DNA from: Acholeplasma sp.
GTDB taxonomy: Bacteria; Bacillota_I; Bacilli_A; Acholeplasmatales; Acholeplasmataceae
Length of the DNA stretch: 32,235 nt
Reading direction: 5' to 3'
Assembly (NCBI GenBank): GCA_012838065.1
Contig: DUPY01000020.1
Span: 1 to 32,235 of the forward strand
The notes beneath the pieces are model-generated. The model was not told the DNA's origin. It did no database searches and worked only from the letters and a program-made list of their open reading frames with translations. Positions 1 to 10,680 of this stretch are shown piece by piece. Every line of letters begins with the position of its first letter. Position 1 is the first letter of the stretch. Made by a program: the position numbers and the translations under genes.

Positions 1-91
1 GAATATAGAAATCTGGCTATCTAATTTTTATAATATTTAACCTGTCTACTTGACAAGTATCAGTTCATAATTAGACTATAGGCTTTTTTGT

Positions 92-1138
92 TTAATCAAA
101 AATATTAATTTGATACACTTTCTTTTGATGCCCCTCAACAATACGTTGCCATTTAGAACTTCTTCCTTTTCCCAATGGACGAATGATGTTATTATCACGT
201 AACCGTTTTAATGTTCGATCAATTGTTGCATCGGAAACATTGGGATGCTGTGTTCGTATATCTTCTTTAGAAAATATGCCATCAAACTTCATAATCGTGT
301 TTTCAATATTATCACTCTTGTTTAAATCTTTCTCAAACTCATAAGCATAAGCAATATCGTTAACCTTCTTGTATGCATCCATGAGTAACGTAATAAGCAA
401 GCGACTTAAAAAGTCCGTTTGAGCGAAGCCTGATGCGTATAAATGTCGCGCTTGAATTAAAGCGGCATGCCATTCGTTTTTAATTTCTACGAAACTTTCA
501 AAGAAACTCGTATATTTAAATATACCAAAGTGTTTTAATAACAAAGCATAAACGATAAGTAAACCTAATAGATCATTTTTACTACTAAAAATATCGAGTT
601 CCAAAAAATCAACGTAAAAATTTACAATTAACTGTGTTAATTCAAAACTATTTTTATGTATTTGTTTACTTAACAACGTTAATAATTCATCTAAGTAAAC
701 ACGCTTTGAAGTCTTTTTAGCTCGTTCACCAATTAGTGTAATCTCTTCAAATGTATTGAATACAATTGGCTCTAAGTTTGCACATAAATATTTTGACATA
801 TCGATGATTTCATTTGATAACAATTCGAAATCTTCAGAGTATTTTTGTAGTGTTATTAAAATTTTCTTTAAATTAAGTAACAATGTCTCATCGTTATTTT
901 TGGCAGATAAATTTTTTTTAGCAAGTGCTTTAAGTCGTGCATCTGTAATGCCTAAACTTAAAAGTTTTCCTAAAGCATAGATGTCATTTTCTAAGACATT
1001 TTTTTGGAAACTATTCAAATCACGACTAAAAAGCTCATCATAATAAAATGATTTGCCTTTACTTTCATAAAGTGATAGCAATAAAGCTATGACTTCGTTT
1101 GTTATTTGAATGCGTTCCATATTACCTAATGCTTTCAT
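92..1138 (-). CDS. Degenerate Fic-like protein with C-terminal winged helix
   Basis: A protein of about 348 residues, last gene of the parE-parC-kinase operon. The segment around residues 183-260 follows the layout of Fic domains: after a helix comes IFSSKNDLLG where Fic enzymes have HPFxDGNGR, then a hydrophobic helix, then a FFESFVEIKNEWHAAL stretch like the family's post-catalytic helices. The catalytic His, the Gly-rich anion loop and the Arg are absent, so AMP transfer is unlikely. Residues about 279-333 look like a winged helix-turn-helix (SDATIDRTLKRL followed by a basic wing), as in many Fic proteins. ATG at 1138 is preferred over an in-frame GTG at 1144 because TAAGGG, overlapping the kinase stop codon, sits at proper distance. 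The Fic assignment rests on motif layout only; it could be an unrelated helical wHTH regulator. Confidence 0.6.
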   Translation of the reverse strand: MKALGNMERIQITNEVIALLLSLYESKGKSFYYDELFSRDLNSFQKNVLENDIYALGKLLSLGITDARLKALAKKNLSAKNNDETLLLNLKKILITLQKYSEDFELLSNEIIDMSKYLCANLEPIVFNTFEEITLIGERAKKTSKRVYLDELLTLLSKQIHKNSFELTQLIVNFYVDFLELDIFSSKNDLLGLLIVYALLLKHFGIFKYTSFFESFVEIKNEWHAALIQARHLYASGFAQTDFLSRLLITLLMDAYKKVNDIAYAYEFEKDLNKSDNIENTIMKFDGIFSKEDIRTQHPNVSDATIDRTLKRLRDNNIIRPLGKGRSSKWQRIVEGHQKKVYQINIFD

Positions 1139-1146
1139 AGTCACCC

Positions 1147-2784
1147 TTAGTTGAAGCTACTACCACCAATAAATTCTCTGAGTAATGAATTACATGGTAC
1201 AAGATCTTCATCAATTACCTTAAAGTATTTTAAAAATTTCAATAGTCTATTTGCTGTTATGAAGTGTTTACTTTCAATTGGAACAGCTTGTAACTGTCTA
1301 ACAGCATGTGGTTTTAATACAGCAAATTCATACGTTAGTTCGGAATTAAAGACGTAATTGGCGTCATTTTGGAATGGATATATCCATTTAAATTCTCCAC
1401 GTCGAACACTTGCCCACATATCCATGGTATCTTCTGCTGATGAGTTACGGTATTTTTGGTCACGAACAATACGACGTAATAATCTTAGGTCCGTAATACT
1501 AATTGGGTTATGGTCATCAATGTGCAATTGTGTTTGTGGTGCAATATAAATTTTGAATTTTTGATGTGCAGGAATACTCTTAGTTAGCATTTCATTAAGT
1601 GAGTGTATACCTTCAATAATAATTGGTGTATGTGAATCAACTTTAATTACTTTACCCCGTTCACGTTTTCCAATCTTAAAGTTAAAGTGTGGAAGTTCAA
1701 CTTCTTCACCACGAATAAGTTTTAACATATGTTCATTAAACAATTCGATATCTAAAGCTTCAACATGCTCTAAATCAGGTTTACCAAATTCGTCTTTTGG
1801 TGCCATATCACGTTCTAAGTAATAATCGTCCATAGAAATCATTACTGGTTGCAAGGCACGGCTCTTAAGTTCAATTCTTAAGCGGTTAGCAAACGTTGTT
1901 TTACCACTTGAAGAAGGACCAGCAATTAAAATTAGACGGATATCTGGTGTTTTAGAAATAATATCACCTAATTCATATAATTGGTGGTTGTGTTTTGTTT
2001 CACACATGTTAACAAAGTCAACACTTGCTTTACGATCAACTGCGTATTGGTTAATACGTGGAATTGTGTTTCCACGTGTAATTCTTCCCCATTTTGCAAC
2101 TTCTCGTAATGCTGCACCAAAGCGTGGTTCATCAAAAAACTCAGGGATTTTTCCGTCAAACTCTGCTCTTGGATATTGAATAATAAAACCAGGATGATAT
2201 AAAAACATTTTGAAATCACGTAAATAACCTGTTGATGGCAGCATATAGCCAAACATATAGTTCATATAACCATCACATTCATATAAGTTAACATATTCTT
2301 CTTCACGATATTTTAAAATATCTACTTTATCTTGCATATTGAATTTTTGGTAAAGAATGGTTGCTTCACCAACAGAAATTCTACGTCTTTCAATACTTAA
2401 ATCTAAGTCGATTAAGCGTTGAACTTCTTTACGTATACTATTAATCACTTTATCGTCTAATATGCCATCGAATGATTCGAAAACACCTAAAATTGAACGA
2501 CTAACAGTATAATTAAATTTAAGTTTAGCTTTTGGATATAAATTATGTACTGCTTTAGCAATAACATAACGCAATGTTGATTCATAAATTTTAATTGCAT
2601 CCGCATTGTTATACGTTAAAAATTTAACTTCTGCATCTTTTGTTAAAATGTATGCTAACTCTCTAAGACGTTGATTAACACTAACTGCTAGTGCATCTTT
2701 AACGCCAAAGTCTTTGGCCACATCTTTTAATACAGGTGGCACATCGTAACCTTTAGTTACGCCATCATACGTAATATTAATCAT
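1147..2784 (-). CDS. TGS-domain nucleoside (uridine-like) kinase
   Basis: 545 residues in the layout of the Firmicute nucleoside kinase family: an N-terminal TGS-like domain (about 1-60), a domain like the second additional domain of threonyl-tRNA synthetase (about 65-250), and a C-terminal P-loop kinase of the uridine kinase/phosphoribulokinase fold. The Walker A motif GPSSSGKT lies at 289-296, followed by SMDDYYLERD, which in uridine kinases binds the nucleoside, and IIIEGIHSLNE as the second strand motif. It probably phosphorylates a nucleoside in the cytosol using NTP, but the substrate cannot be told from sequence. It follows parC by 11 bases and has a good ribosome site (GGGAGAG). The fusion is normal for the family, not an artefact. 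Confidence 0.85.
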   Translation of the reverse strand: MINITYDGVTKGYDVPPVLKDVAKDFGVKDALAVSVNQRLRELAYILTKDAEVKFLTYNNADAIKIYESTLRYVIAKAVHNLYPKAKLKFNYTVSRSILGVFESFDGILDDKVINSIRKEVQRLIDLDLSIERRRISVGEATILYQKFNMQDKVDILKYREEEYVNLYECDGYMNYMFGYMLPSTGYLRDFKMFLYHPGFIIQYPRAEFDGKIPEFFDEPRFGAALREVAKWGRITRGNTIPRINQYAVDRKASVDFVNMCETKHNHQLYELGDIISKTPDIRLILIAGPSSSGKTTFANRLRIELKSRALQPVMISMDDYYLERDMAPKDEFGKPDLEHVEALDIELFNEHMLKLIRGEEVELPHFNFKIGKRERGKVIKVDSHTPIIIEGIHSLNEMLTKSIPAHQKFKIYIAPQTQLHIDDHNPISITDLRLLRRIVRDQKYRNSSAEDTMDMWASVRRGEFKWIYPFQNDANYVFNSELTYEFAVLKPHAVRQLQAVPIESKHFITANRLLKFLKYFKVIDEDLVPCNSLLREFIGGSSFN

Positions 2785-2795
2785 TTTATCTCTCC

Positions 2796-5407
2796 CTAAT
2801 CTATATCGTTATCGTCGAACAAATCGAGTCGACTTAAACGTATTTTTTTATTATTTTTTACAACAATTTCTTCTTTTACAATATCAATTGTTGCTTCTTT
2901 TTTAGTTTCTTCTACAGTTTTAAGTTTTTTAGGTAAAACAACATCATCTGGTTCATCATCTAAAAGTTCAGTTAAGGCCTCACTTATTTCAATTAGATAT
3001 GGAAGACCTAATTTCTCGATATCGTATAATTTTTTACCAAATTTATTTTGTGTGTATTTTAAATCATTTACCGTATATTTCATGCCAACCCTATCGGTAA
3101 CAACTAAAACACTCACATTTTCTTTTGTTTGTTCTTTTGAAATTCGCGCGGCACTTACAACATAATGTGGGTTTAATTTTTGCATTTCCACAACGCGAAT
3201 ACCACGACGATTTCTACTATATGCAGGTAAACTATCCACTTCATCCTTAATAACATGTCCTCGAATAGTTAATAAGGCAATTTCATCATTGCTTTTCGCG
3301 TAAAATGCTTCTACAAGCTCATCGTTCGCTCCAAGAGCCATACTCTTCACCCCGCCGGCTTGCGTACCATATAAAGGCAATTCATCCGTTTTAAATCGTA
3401 GAACATAACCATCTTTAGATACGGCAATGATGTTACGTTTTTGATGCATATCGACACTTACAAGCTCATCATTTTTTGATAATCTCATTGCACGCATTGA
3501 TTTAGAGTATCTTGAAACTTCAAAGTCTTTTAATTTCACTTGTTTCATCATACCTTGTTTTGTTGCAAGTAATAAATAGAAAGGATTATCAAAGTTTTCG
3601 ATATCAAAGACTTTCAAAATACGTTCATCTTTTTCAATAGAGATAATGTTATTAATGTAAACACCTAAATCTTTCCACTTTTGCTCATCAATCTTAAATA
3701 CTGGTAAGAAAATGTAGTTGCCTAAGTTTGTAAATAATAATAAAGTATCTGTAGTTTTAACTTCCTTTTCAAAAATAAGGGCATCATCGTTTTTAAGTCC
3801 AATGGATTGTGATGCTTGATAACTTCTTACAGAAGCGCGTTTTACATAGCCATCTTTTGTAATACCAATATAAACTTGCTCTTGAGATACTAGCTCTTTT
3901 TCATCGATACGAATTGTTGAAATTTCTTCTTCAATTTCAGATTTACGGTCGTAACCTAATTTATCACTTACTTCTTTCAATTCGTCCTTAATTGCTTTTT
4001 TAAGTGCTCTTTCATTCGTTAATAAATGATTTAAATGTTTAATTTGTTCACTTAATAGATCATTTTCTTTTTGCAATGCAAGAACATCTGTATTTGAAAG
4101 TCGATAAAGTTGTAAAGTCACTATAGCTTCGGCTTGTAAATCACTAAATCCAAATGCTTCCATAATGTTTGCTTTAGACTCAGCTTTGTTGTTAGACGAA
4201 CGAATAATTTTAATAATTTCATCTACAACAGAAACCATTTTAATCAAACCTTCAACAATATGTTGACGTTTTGTTGCACGTTCCAACTCATAGTTCGAAC
4301 GATTCGTCATCACATCTTTTTGATGGTTAATATAAGCTTTTAAAATTGGGATGACACCGACGAGTTCAGGTCGATTATTTAATATAGCAACCATGTTATA
4401 GTTGTAACTAATTTGCATGTCCGTGTTTTTAAACAAATAATTTAAAATAAAGTTTGCATCGCTACCTTTTTTAAGGTCAATTGCAATTCTTAAGCCTTCT
4501 TGGTCTGTTTCATCGCGTACTTCTAAAATATCTTCTAATCTTTTATCGACACGTAGCATGTCAATACTTTTCACTAAATCCGCTTTGTTAACTTCATACG
4601 GAATTTCAGTAACAACAATACGATCTTGTGTTTTACTCATTTCTTCAATAAAGCTACGAGCTCTTACAACAACTTTACCCGTTCCGGTTTCAAGTGCTTG
4701 TAAAATACCAGCTTTACCTTGAACAATACCACCGGTAGGAAAATCTGGACCTTTAATGATCCCTGCTATTTTTTCAAACGGTACATCTTCTTCATCTATT
4801 AAAATCATTGTTGCTTCAATAATTTCTCTTAAGTTGTGTGGTGGAATTTTTGTTGCATAACCACTGCTAATCCCCATCGCACCATTTACAAGTAAGTTTG
4901 GGAATTTTGACGGTAAAACAACCGGTTCAACTTCCTCATCGTCAAAGTTCGGTACAAAAGGAACCGTACGCTTGTCAATATCTTTTAATAAAGCTTCTGA
5001 AGCACGTGATAATCTTGCTTCCGTATAGCGCATTGCCGCAGCAGGGTCTCCATCAATTGATCCATTATTACCATGCATATCAATTAACGTCATTCCCATT
5101 TTAAAATCTTGACTTAGTCGCACCATTGCTTCATAAATTGATGAGTCACCATGTGGGTGATATTTACCCATAACTTCACCTGCAATACGTGCAGATTTTT
5201 TATATGGTTTGTTATGAAACATCCCCATTTGATGCATCGCATATAATATACGTCGTTGAACAGGTTTTAATCCATCTCTTGCATCTGGTAATGCACGATC
5301 TTGAATAATATATTTAGAGTATCTTGCAAAACGTTCGCTAACGATATCTTCTAAGGATTCGGTTATAATTTTTTCGATAAACGTGTCTATTTGTTTTAGT
5401 TTAGACA

Positions 5408-5408
<1 letters not shown>
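2796..5408 (-). CDS. parC: DNA topoisomerase IV subunit A
   Basis: 870 residues. This is the DNA breakage-rejoining subunit of topoisomerase IV, which decatenates daughter chromosomes with ParE. The 5Y-CAP region carries [20 protein letters not shown] (about 34-53), the quinolone-region segment [12 protein letters not shown] with Ser89, Ser90 and Glu93, and the catalytic Tyr128 in [11 protein letters not shown]. The C-terminal half contains degenerate beta-pinwheel repeats ([25 protein letters not shown]) without a clear GyrA box, as expected for ParC rather than GyrA. A charged tail of about 60 residues follows ([14 protein letters not shown] onward). Its ATG overlaps the parE stop by one base (TAATG), so the two are translationally coupled. 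The Ser/Glu pair in the quinolone region is the sensitive type. Confidence 0.95.
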
Positions 5409-7369
<1,961 letters not shown>

Positions 7370-7397
7370 CTATTCACCCATTTCTATCTTTAATGGT

Positions 7398-7426
7398 ATT
7401 ATATCAAAAAATGTCGTCAAGGACAA
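7398..7426 (-). promoter_or_regulatory. Promoter of the parE-parC operon
   Basis: Reading the minus strand, TTGTCC (7421-7426) and TATAAT (7398-7403) are separated by 17 bases. It lies about 30 bases upstream of the parE start. The match is by consensus only. Confidence 0.7.
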
Positions 7427-7524
7427 TGACTTGCATATGTTTTTTAAGAATATATTAGGATTAAAATAATCAAATTTAAAAATAAAAACTATTTACCTTA
7501 TATCGCTATTTTTTTATAAAAAAA

Positions 7525-7533
7525 TGTTATAAT
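7525..7533 (+). promoter_or_regulatory. Extended -10 promoter of plsY
   Basis: TGTTATAAT gives an extended -10 element about 20 bases before the plsY start. No good -35 hexamer is seen at the usual distance, which fits extended -10 promoters. The divergent region 7370-7553 holds nothing else recognised. Confidence 0.65.
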
Positions 7534-7553
7534 AGCATAAGTGAGGGATTTTA

Positions 7554-8210
7554 ATGAATACATTAATTATTTTTGCATTTTTATTATTATCATATTTACT
7601 AGGTTCAATTCCGTTTGGACTACTTATTGGTAAAACATTTAAAGGTATTGATATACGGTCTGCAGGATCTAAAAGTACTGGTGCAACAAACACAATGCGT
7701 CTTTTAGGCTGGCGTTTTGGACTTTTAACATTATTTTTAGATTCAATTAAAGGTATTATTGTGATTGTTATCGTCCGATATATATTAAATGATTATTATA
7801 TGATAAAACTTTTTAATTACAATATTGAAATTTTAGGATTATATGGAATTGCGGCTGTATTAGGTCATGTATTCTCAATTTACATTGGGTTTAAAGGTGG
7901 TAAAGCTGTTGCGACATCCTATGGGATTTTAATGATTTTAACGCCACTAACTGGTCTTGCAGCAACTATAGTATTTGCATTAATCGTGAAATTTACAAAA
8001 TATGTTAGCTTAGCATCAATTGTCACATCACTTCTTGTGTTTGTTATATCACTCTTTGGTATTTTCATCAAAGATGTTGATTATATTCGCTTGGTAAGAA
8101 TCGAAACCTTAGTTACCTATATGGTTTTAGTAAGTATTATTTATATACGTCATAAAGCGAATATTGAAAGACTTCAAAATGGTACAGAAAATAAAATAAA
8201 TATTAAATAA
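7554..8210 (+). CDS. plsY: Glycerol-3-phosphate acyltransferase PlsY
   Basis: 218 residues, an integral membrane enzyme that transfers acyl groups from acyl-phosphate to glycerol-3-phosphate, the first step of phosphatidic acid synthesis in most Gram-positives. Family motifs are present: LLGSIPFGLLIG near the N-terminus, GSKSTGATNTMR (family form GSGNxGATNxxR), the GHVFSIYIGFKGGKAVAT block, and four to five hydrophobic segments. The first motif has Lys-Ser where Gly-Asn is usual; the core GATN is kept. GAGGGA precedes the ATG at a proper distance. It stands alone, transcribed divergently from parE, and ends in a strong bidirectional terminator. Confidence 0.93.
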   Translation: MNTLIIFAFLLLSYLLGSIPFGLLIGKTFKGIDIRSAGSKSTGATNTMRLLGWRFGLLTLFLDSIKGIIVIVIVRYILNDYYMIKLFNYNIEILGLYGIAAVLGHVFSIYIGFKGGKAVATSYGILMILTPLTGLAATIVFALIVKFTKYVSLASIVTSLLVFVISLFGIFIKDVDYIRLVRIETLVTYMVLVSIIYIRHKANIERLQNGTENKINIK

Positions 8211-8241
8211 AAAGTTCCCAAAATGTTGGGAACTTTCTTTT
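8211..8241. terminator. Bidirectional terminator after plsY
   Basis: An 11-base-pair perfect stem, AAAGTTCCCAA (8211-8221) with TTGGGAACTTT (8226-8236), loop of four bases, T-rich on the plus side and A-rich on the other. It ends plsY and would also end any transcript of the pirin relic. Confidence 0.88.
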
Positions 8242-8800
8242 TACTTAGGTAATTCTATGCGTCCAACAGGAAACTTTGCAAAACGACTTGCTTCTTTTCC
8301 ATGTACGGGATCCGTTTTATCAAATGGCCAACCACCAAACTGATGATCACGAAAATCTTTATATGCTTGTAAAACTGCCTCCTCCGTATTCATAACAAAG
8401 GGTCCATAAGCATATACAGGCTCATTGATAGGCATGCCTTCGACAAGTAAGAACTTACTTGTACCAATTATACCTTTAAGTTTAATGTTCTTCTTATCAA
8501 CTAGTTTAAATATTTTTTCTCCAATATATTCATCCTGATCTATTGAATAATTGTTGGCATCAAAGGCATATAGCATTCGAAACAGACTTTTCTTACCACC
8601 TTCAAGAATATTTCAGATTCAGCATCAATTTCAATCAACATAATTTTTACGCCATTATTTAAATCATAAGCCCACGAATCAGGATTAGGTTCTAAAGCAA
8701 TGTAGTCATTAAATTTACCAGCAATTAATTTTATCCGAGCTTCTTTATTTGGTGTGCCAATTTTTATTAAAGGAATTTCATTTCGCCATAGCATTCTAAA
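8241..8800 (-). pseudogene. Pirin-family relic, 5'-truncated and frameshifted
   Basis: Two fragments in different frames together give the C-terminal part of a pirin-type bicupin. The upstream fragment (from about 8800) reads WRNEIPLIKIG, IKLIAGKFNDY and NNGVKIMLIEIDAESE. The downstream one reads ILEGGKKSLFRMLYAFDAN, YAYGPFVMNTEEAVLQAY and ends GRIELPK. Joining them needs a single base restored near 8605-8613, after which the pirin pattern continues without a gap. The N-terminal cupin, with the metal-binding HPHRGFE motif, is missing: the open frame simply starts inside the terminator of the neighbouring ABC operon. There is no start codon with a ribosome site and no promoter. Judged non-functional. 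Confidence 0.75.
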
Positions 8801-8807
8801 TAGAGAC

Positions 8808-8837
8808 AAAAGTGCCCCACAAGGCGGCACTTTTTTT
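8808..8837 (-). terminator. Terminator of the marR-ABC exporter operon
   Basis: A nine-base-pair stem, AAAAGTGCC with GGCACTTTT (8808-8816 and 8826-8834), close after the stop codon of the downstream ABC gene and T-rich on the minus-strand side. The pirin relic begins directly behind it. Confidence 0.82.
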
Positions 8838-8841
8838 ATGT

Positions 8842-10680
8842 TTATTCTTCAAATTGTGAATTGTATAATTCTGCGTAAAATCCATCTTTTTCAAGTAATT
8901 CTTGGTGTGTACCACTTTCAACAACATCGCCATCTTTCATAACTAAGATAACATCTGCATTTTTAATTGTTGATAGACGGTGCGCAATAACAAACGATGT
9001 TCTGCCTTTCATGAGTTCATCCATCGCCTCTTGAATTAAAATTTCAGTTCTAGTATCAATACTTGAAGTTGCCTCATCAAAGATGAGCAATGGTGCATTT
9101 TGAATCATTGCACGAGCGATAGTAAGTAATTGTTTTTGACCGGCTGATAAGTTAAGTTTATCAGTTAATACCGTATTGTATTTTTCTGGTAGTGTATTAA
9201 TAAAGAAATGAATACCTACCGTTTTACATACACGTTTAACTTCTTCAAATGTAATATTTTGTTTATTGAAGACTAAATTATCATATACAGTTCCTTCAAA
9301 TAACCATGTGTCTTGTAGAACCATTCCAAATAAATCATGGACACTTTCACGTTTCATATCTTTAATAGACACACCATCAATTAAAATATCGCCACTGTTT
9401 ACTTCATAAAATCTCATAAGTAAGTTTACAAGCGTTGTTTTACCAGCACCTGTTGGACCAACAATCGCAACTTTCTGACCTGATTTCACGTGAACCGAAA
9501 AATCTTTAATGATGAGTTTGTTTTCTTCATAACCAAATTTAACATTTTTAAATTCAACATCACCTTTAACAGTATTTAGTACCGTTTCTTTATGTGATTC
9601 ATCTTCAAGTTCTTTTTCTTCTAAGAAATCAAAGACACGCTCACTTGCTGCTGTACCTGATTGAAGCGATGTCATTGCTTGACTAATGTTTGATAATGGT
9701 TGGGTAAATAAACGAATATATATAATAAACGCTAAAATAACACCAAATTCAATTTTGTTACGAGCAACTAATAATGCACCAACAATGACTACTGCAACAT
9801 AACCTATATTTCCTAAGAATCCCATAAGTGGCATCATTAGACCTGAAGTAAACTGTGATTTATATCCACTTTCATAGAGTTTCGTATTCATTTCTTCAAA
9901 TTTTTCTTTAGATTCTTTTTCACCGTTATATGCTTTTACAATCGTATGTCCTGTATAAACTTCTTCGATATGTCCGTTTAAGGCACCTAATTGTTGTTGA
10001 TACGTCTTAAAGTATTTTTGAGATTTTGAAATAATAACGAACATGAAAACAAAACCAATAATTGATGAAAGAATTGCTGTAATTGCCATGATCCAATTTG
10101 TAATAAACATCATAATGATTGAGCCAATAAATAATGTTGTTGATGTTACAAGTGAACTGAAACTCTGATTTAGTGTCTGACCGATTGTATCAACATCGTT
10201 TGTCATGCGGCTTAAAATATCACCAACATTACGTGTATCGTAATATTTAAACGGCACTTTGTTCATTTTATCAGCCATTTCTTTTCTAAACTTGTTAGAT
10301 ACTCTTTGGCTTACTGTCGTCATAATAAAACCTTGCATATAGTTAAATAAGAACCCAGCACTATACATTGCGACAAGCGTTAGTGCTAGTTTTTTCACTA
10401 AATCCATATTGATGGCAAAACCTTTTTCAGGATCTAGACCATACGAAATTTCATTCGTCATTTGCTTAATAATATCTGGACCTAAAATTGTGAATATTGT
10501 ACCAATAAAGGCAATCACAACAGCAAAGATAATTAAATAACGATAAGTGTTTGTATATAGAAAAAGTTTTTTGAATGATTTTTTAAAATCTTTAGCTTTT
10601 TCTCCACCCATACCTGGACCATGTCCATGACGTGTTACTCTTCCTGCTTCTTGAGTTTTAGTATTTTGTTCTTTACTCAT
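8842..10680 (-). CDS. ABC multidrug exporter half-transporter, consensus ATPase partner
   Basis: 612 residues: N-terminal cytosolic tail, six-helix exporter domain (about 45-345), then an ATPase domain. Motifs: Walker A GPTGAGKTT, signature LSAGQKQLL, Walker B LLIFDEATSSID with the catalytic Glu, and H-loop IAHRLSTI with its His. The signature is a degenerate LSAGQ. Together with its neighbour this is the asymmetric pattern of heterodimeric exporters such as LmrCD and BmrCD (known family behaviour): this subunit supplies the intact Walker B Glu and H-loop His of the active site. It overlaps the upstream gene by ATGA. Likely function is drug or lipid efflux; the substrate is unknown. Confidence 0.88.
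   Translation of the reverse strand: MSKEQNTKTQEAGRVTRHGHGPGMGGEKAKDFKKSFKKLFLYTNTYRYLIIFAVVIAFIGTIFTILGPDIIKQMTNEISYGLDPEKGFAINMDLVKKLALTLVAMYSAGFLFNYMQGFIMTTVSQRVSNKFRKEMADKMNKVPFKYYDTRNVGDILSRMTNDVDTIGQTLNQSFSSLVTSTTLFIGSIIMMFITNWIMAITAILSSIIGFVFMFVIISKSQKYFKTYQQQLGALNGHIEEVYTGHTIVKAYNGEKESKEKFEEMNTKLYESGYKSQFTSGLMMPLMGFLGNIGYVAVVIVGALLVARNKIEFGVILAFIIYIRLFTQPLSNISQAMTSLQSGTAASERVFDFLEEKELEDESHKETVLNTVKGDVEFKNVKFGYEENKLIIKDFSVHVKSGQKVAIVGPTGAGKTTLVNLLMRFYEVNSGDILIDGVSIKDMKRESVHDLFGMVLQDTWLFEGTVYDNLVFNKQNITFEEVKRVCKTVGIHFFINTLPEKYNTVLTDKLNLSAGQKQLLTIARAMIQNAPLLIFDEATSSIDTRTEILIQEAMDELMKGRTSFVIAHRLSTIKNADVILVMKDGDVVESGTHQELLEKDGFYAELYNSQFEE

Noticed and set aside
36-78. TGTCTACTTGACAAG-like sequence near the left edge that recalls an insertion-sequence end or a -35 element
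   Set aside because: No transposase, no inverted partner and no target duplication visible. The TTGACA has no -10 at proper distance.
1968-2252. Open frame of 94 codons inside the nucleoside kinase gene
   Set aside because: Same strand, shifted frame, no ribosome site, low-complexity composition. It is a shadow of the kinase.
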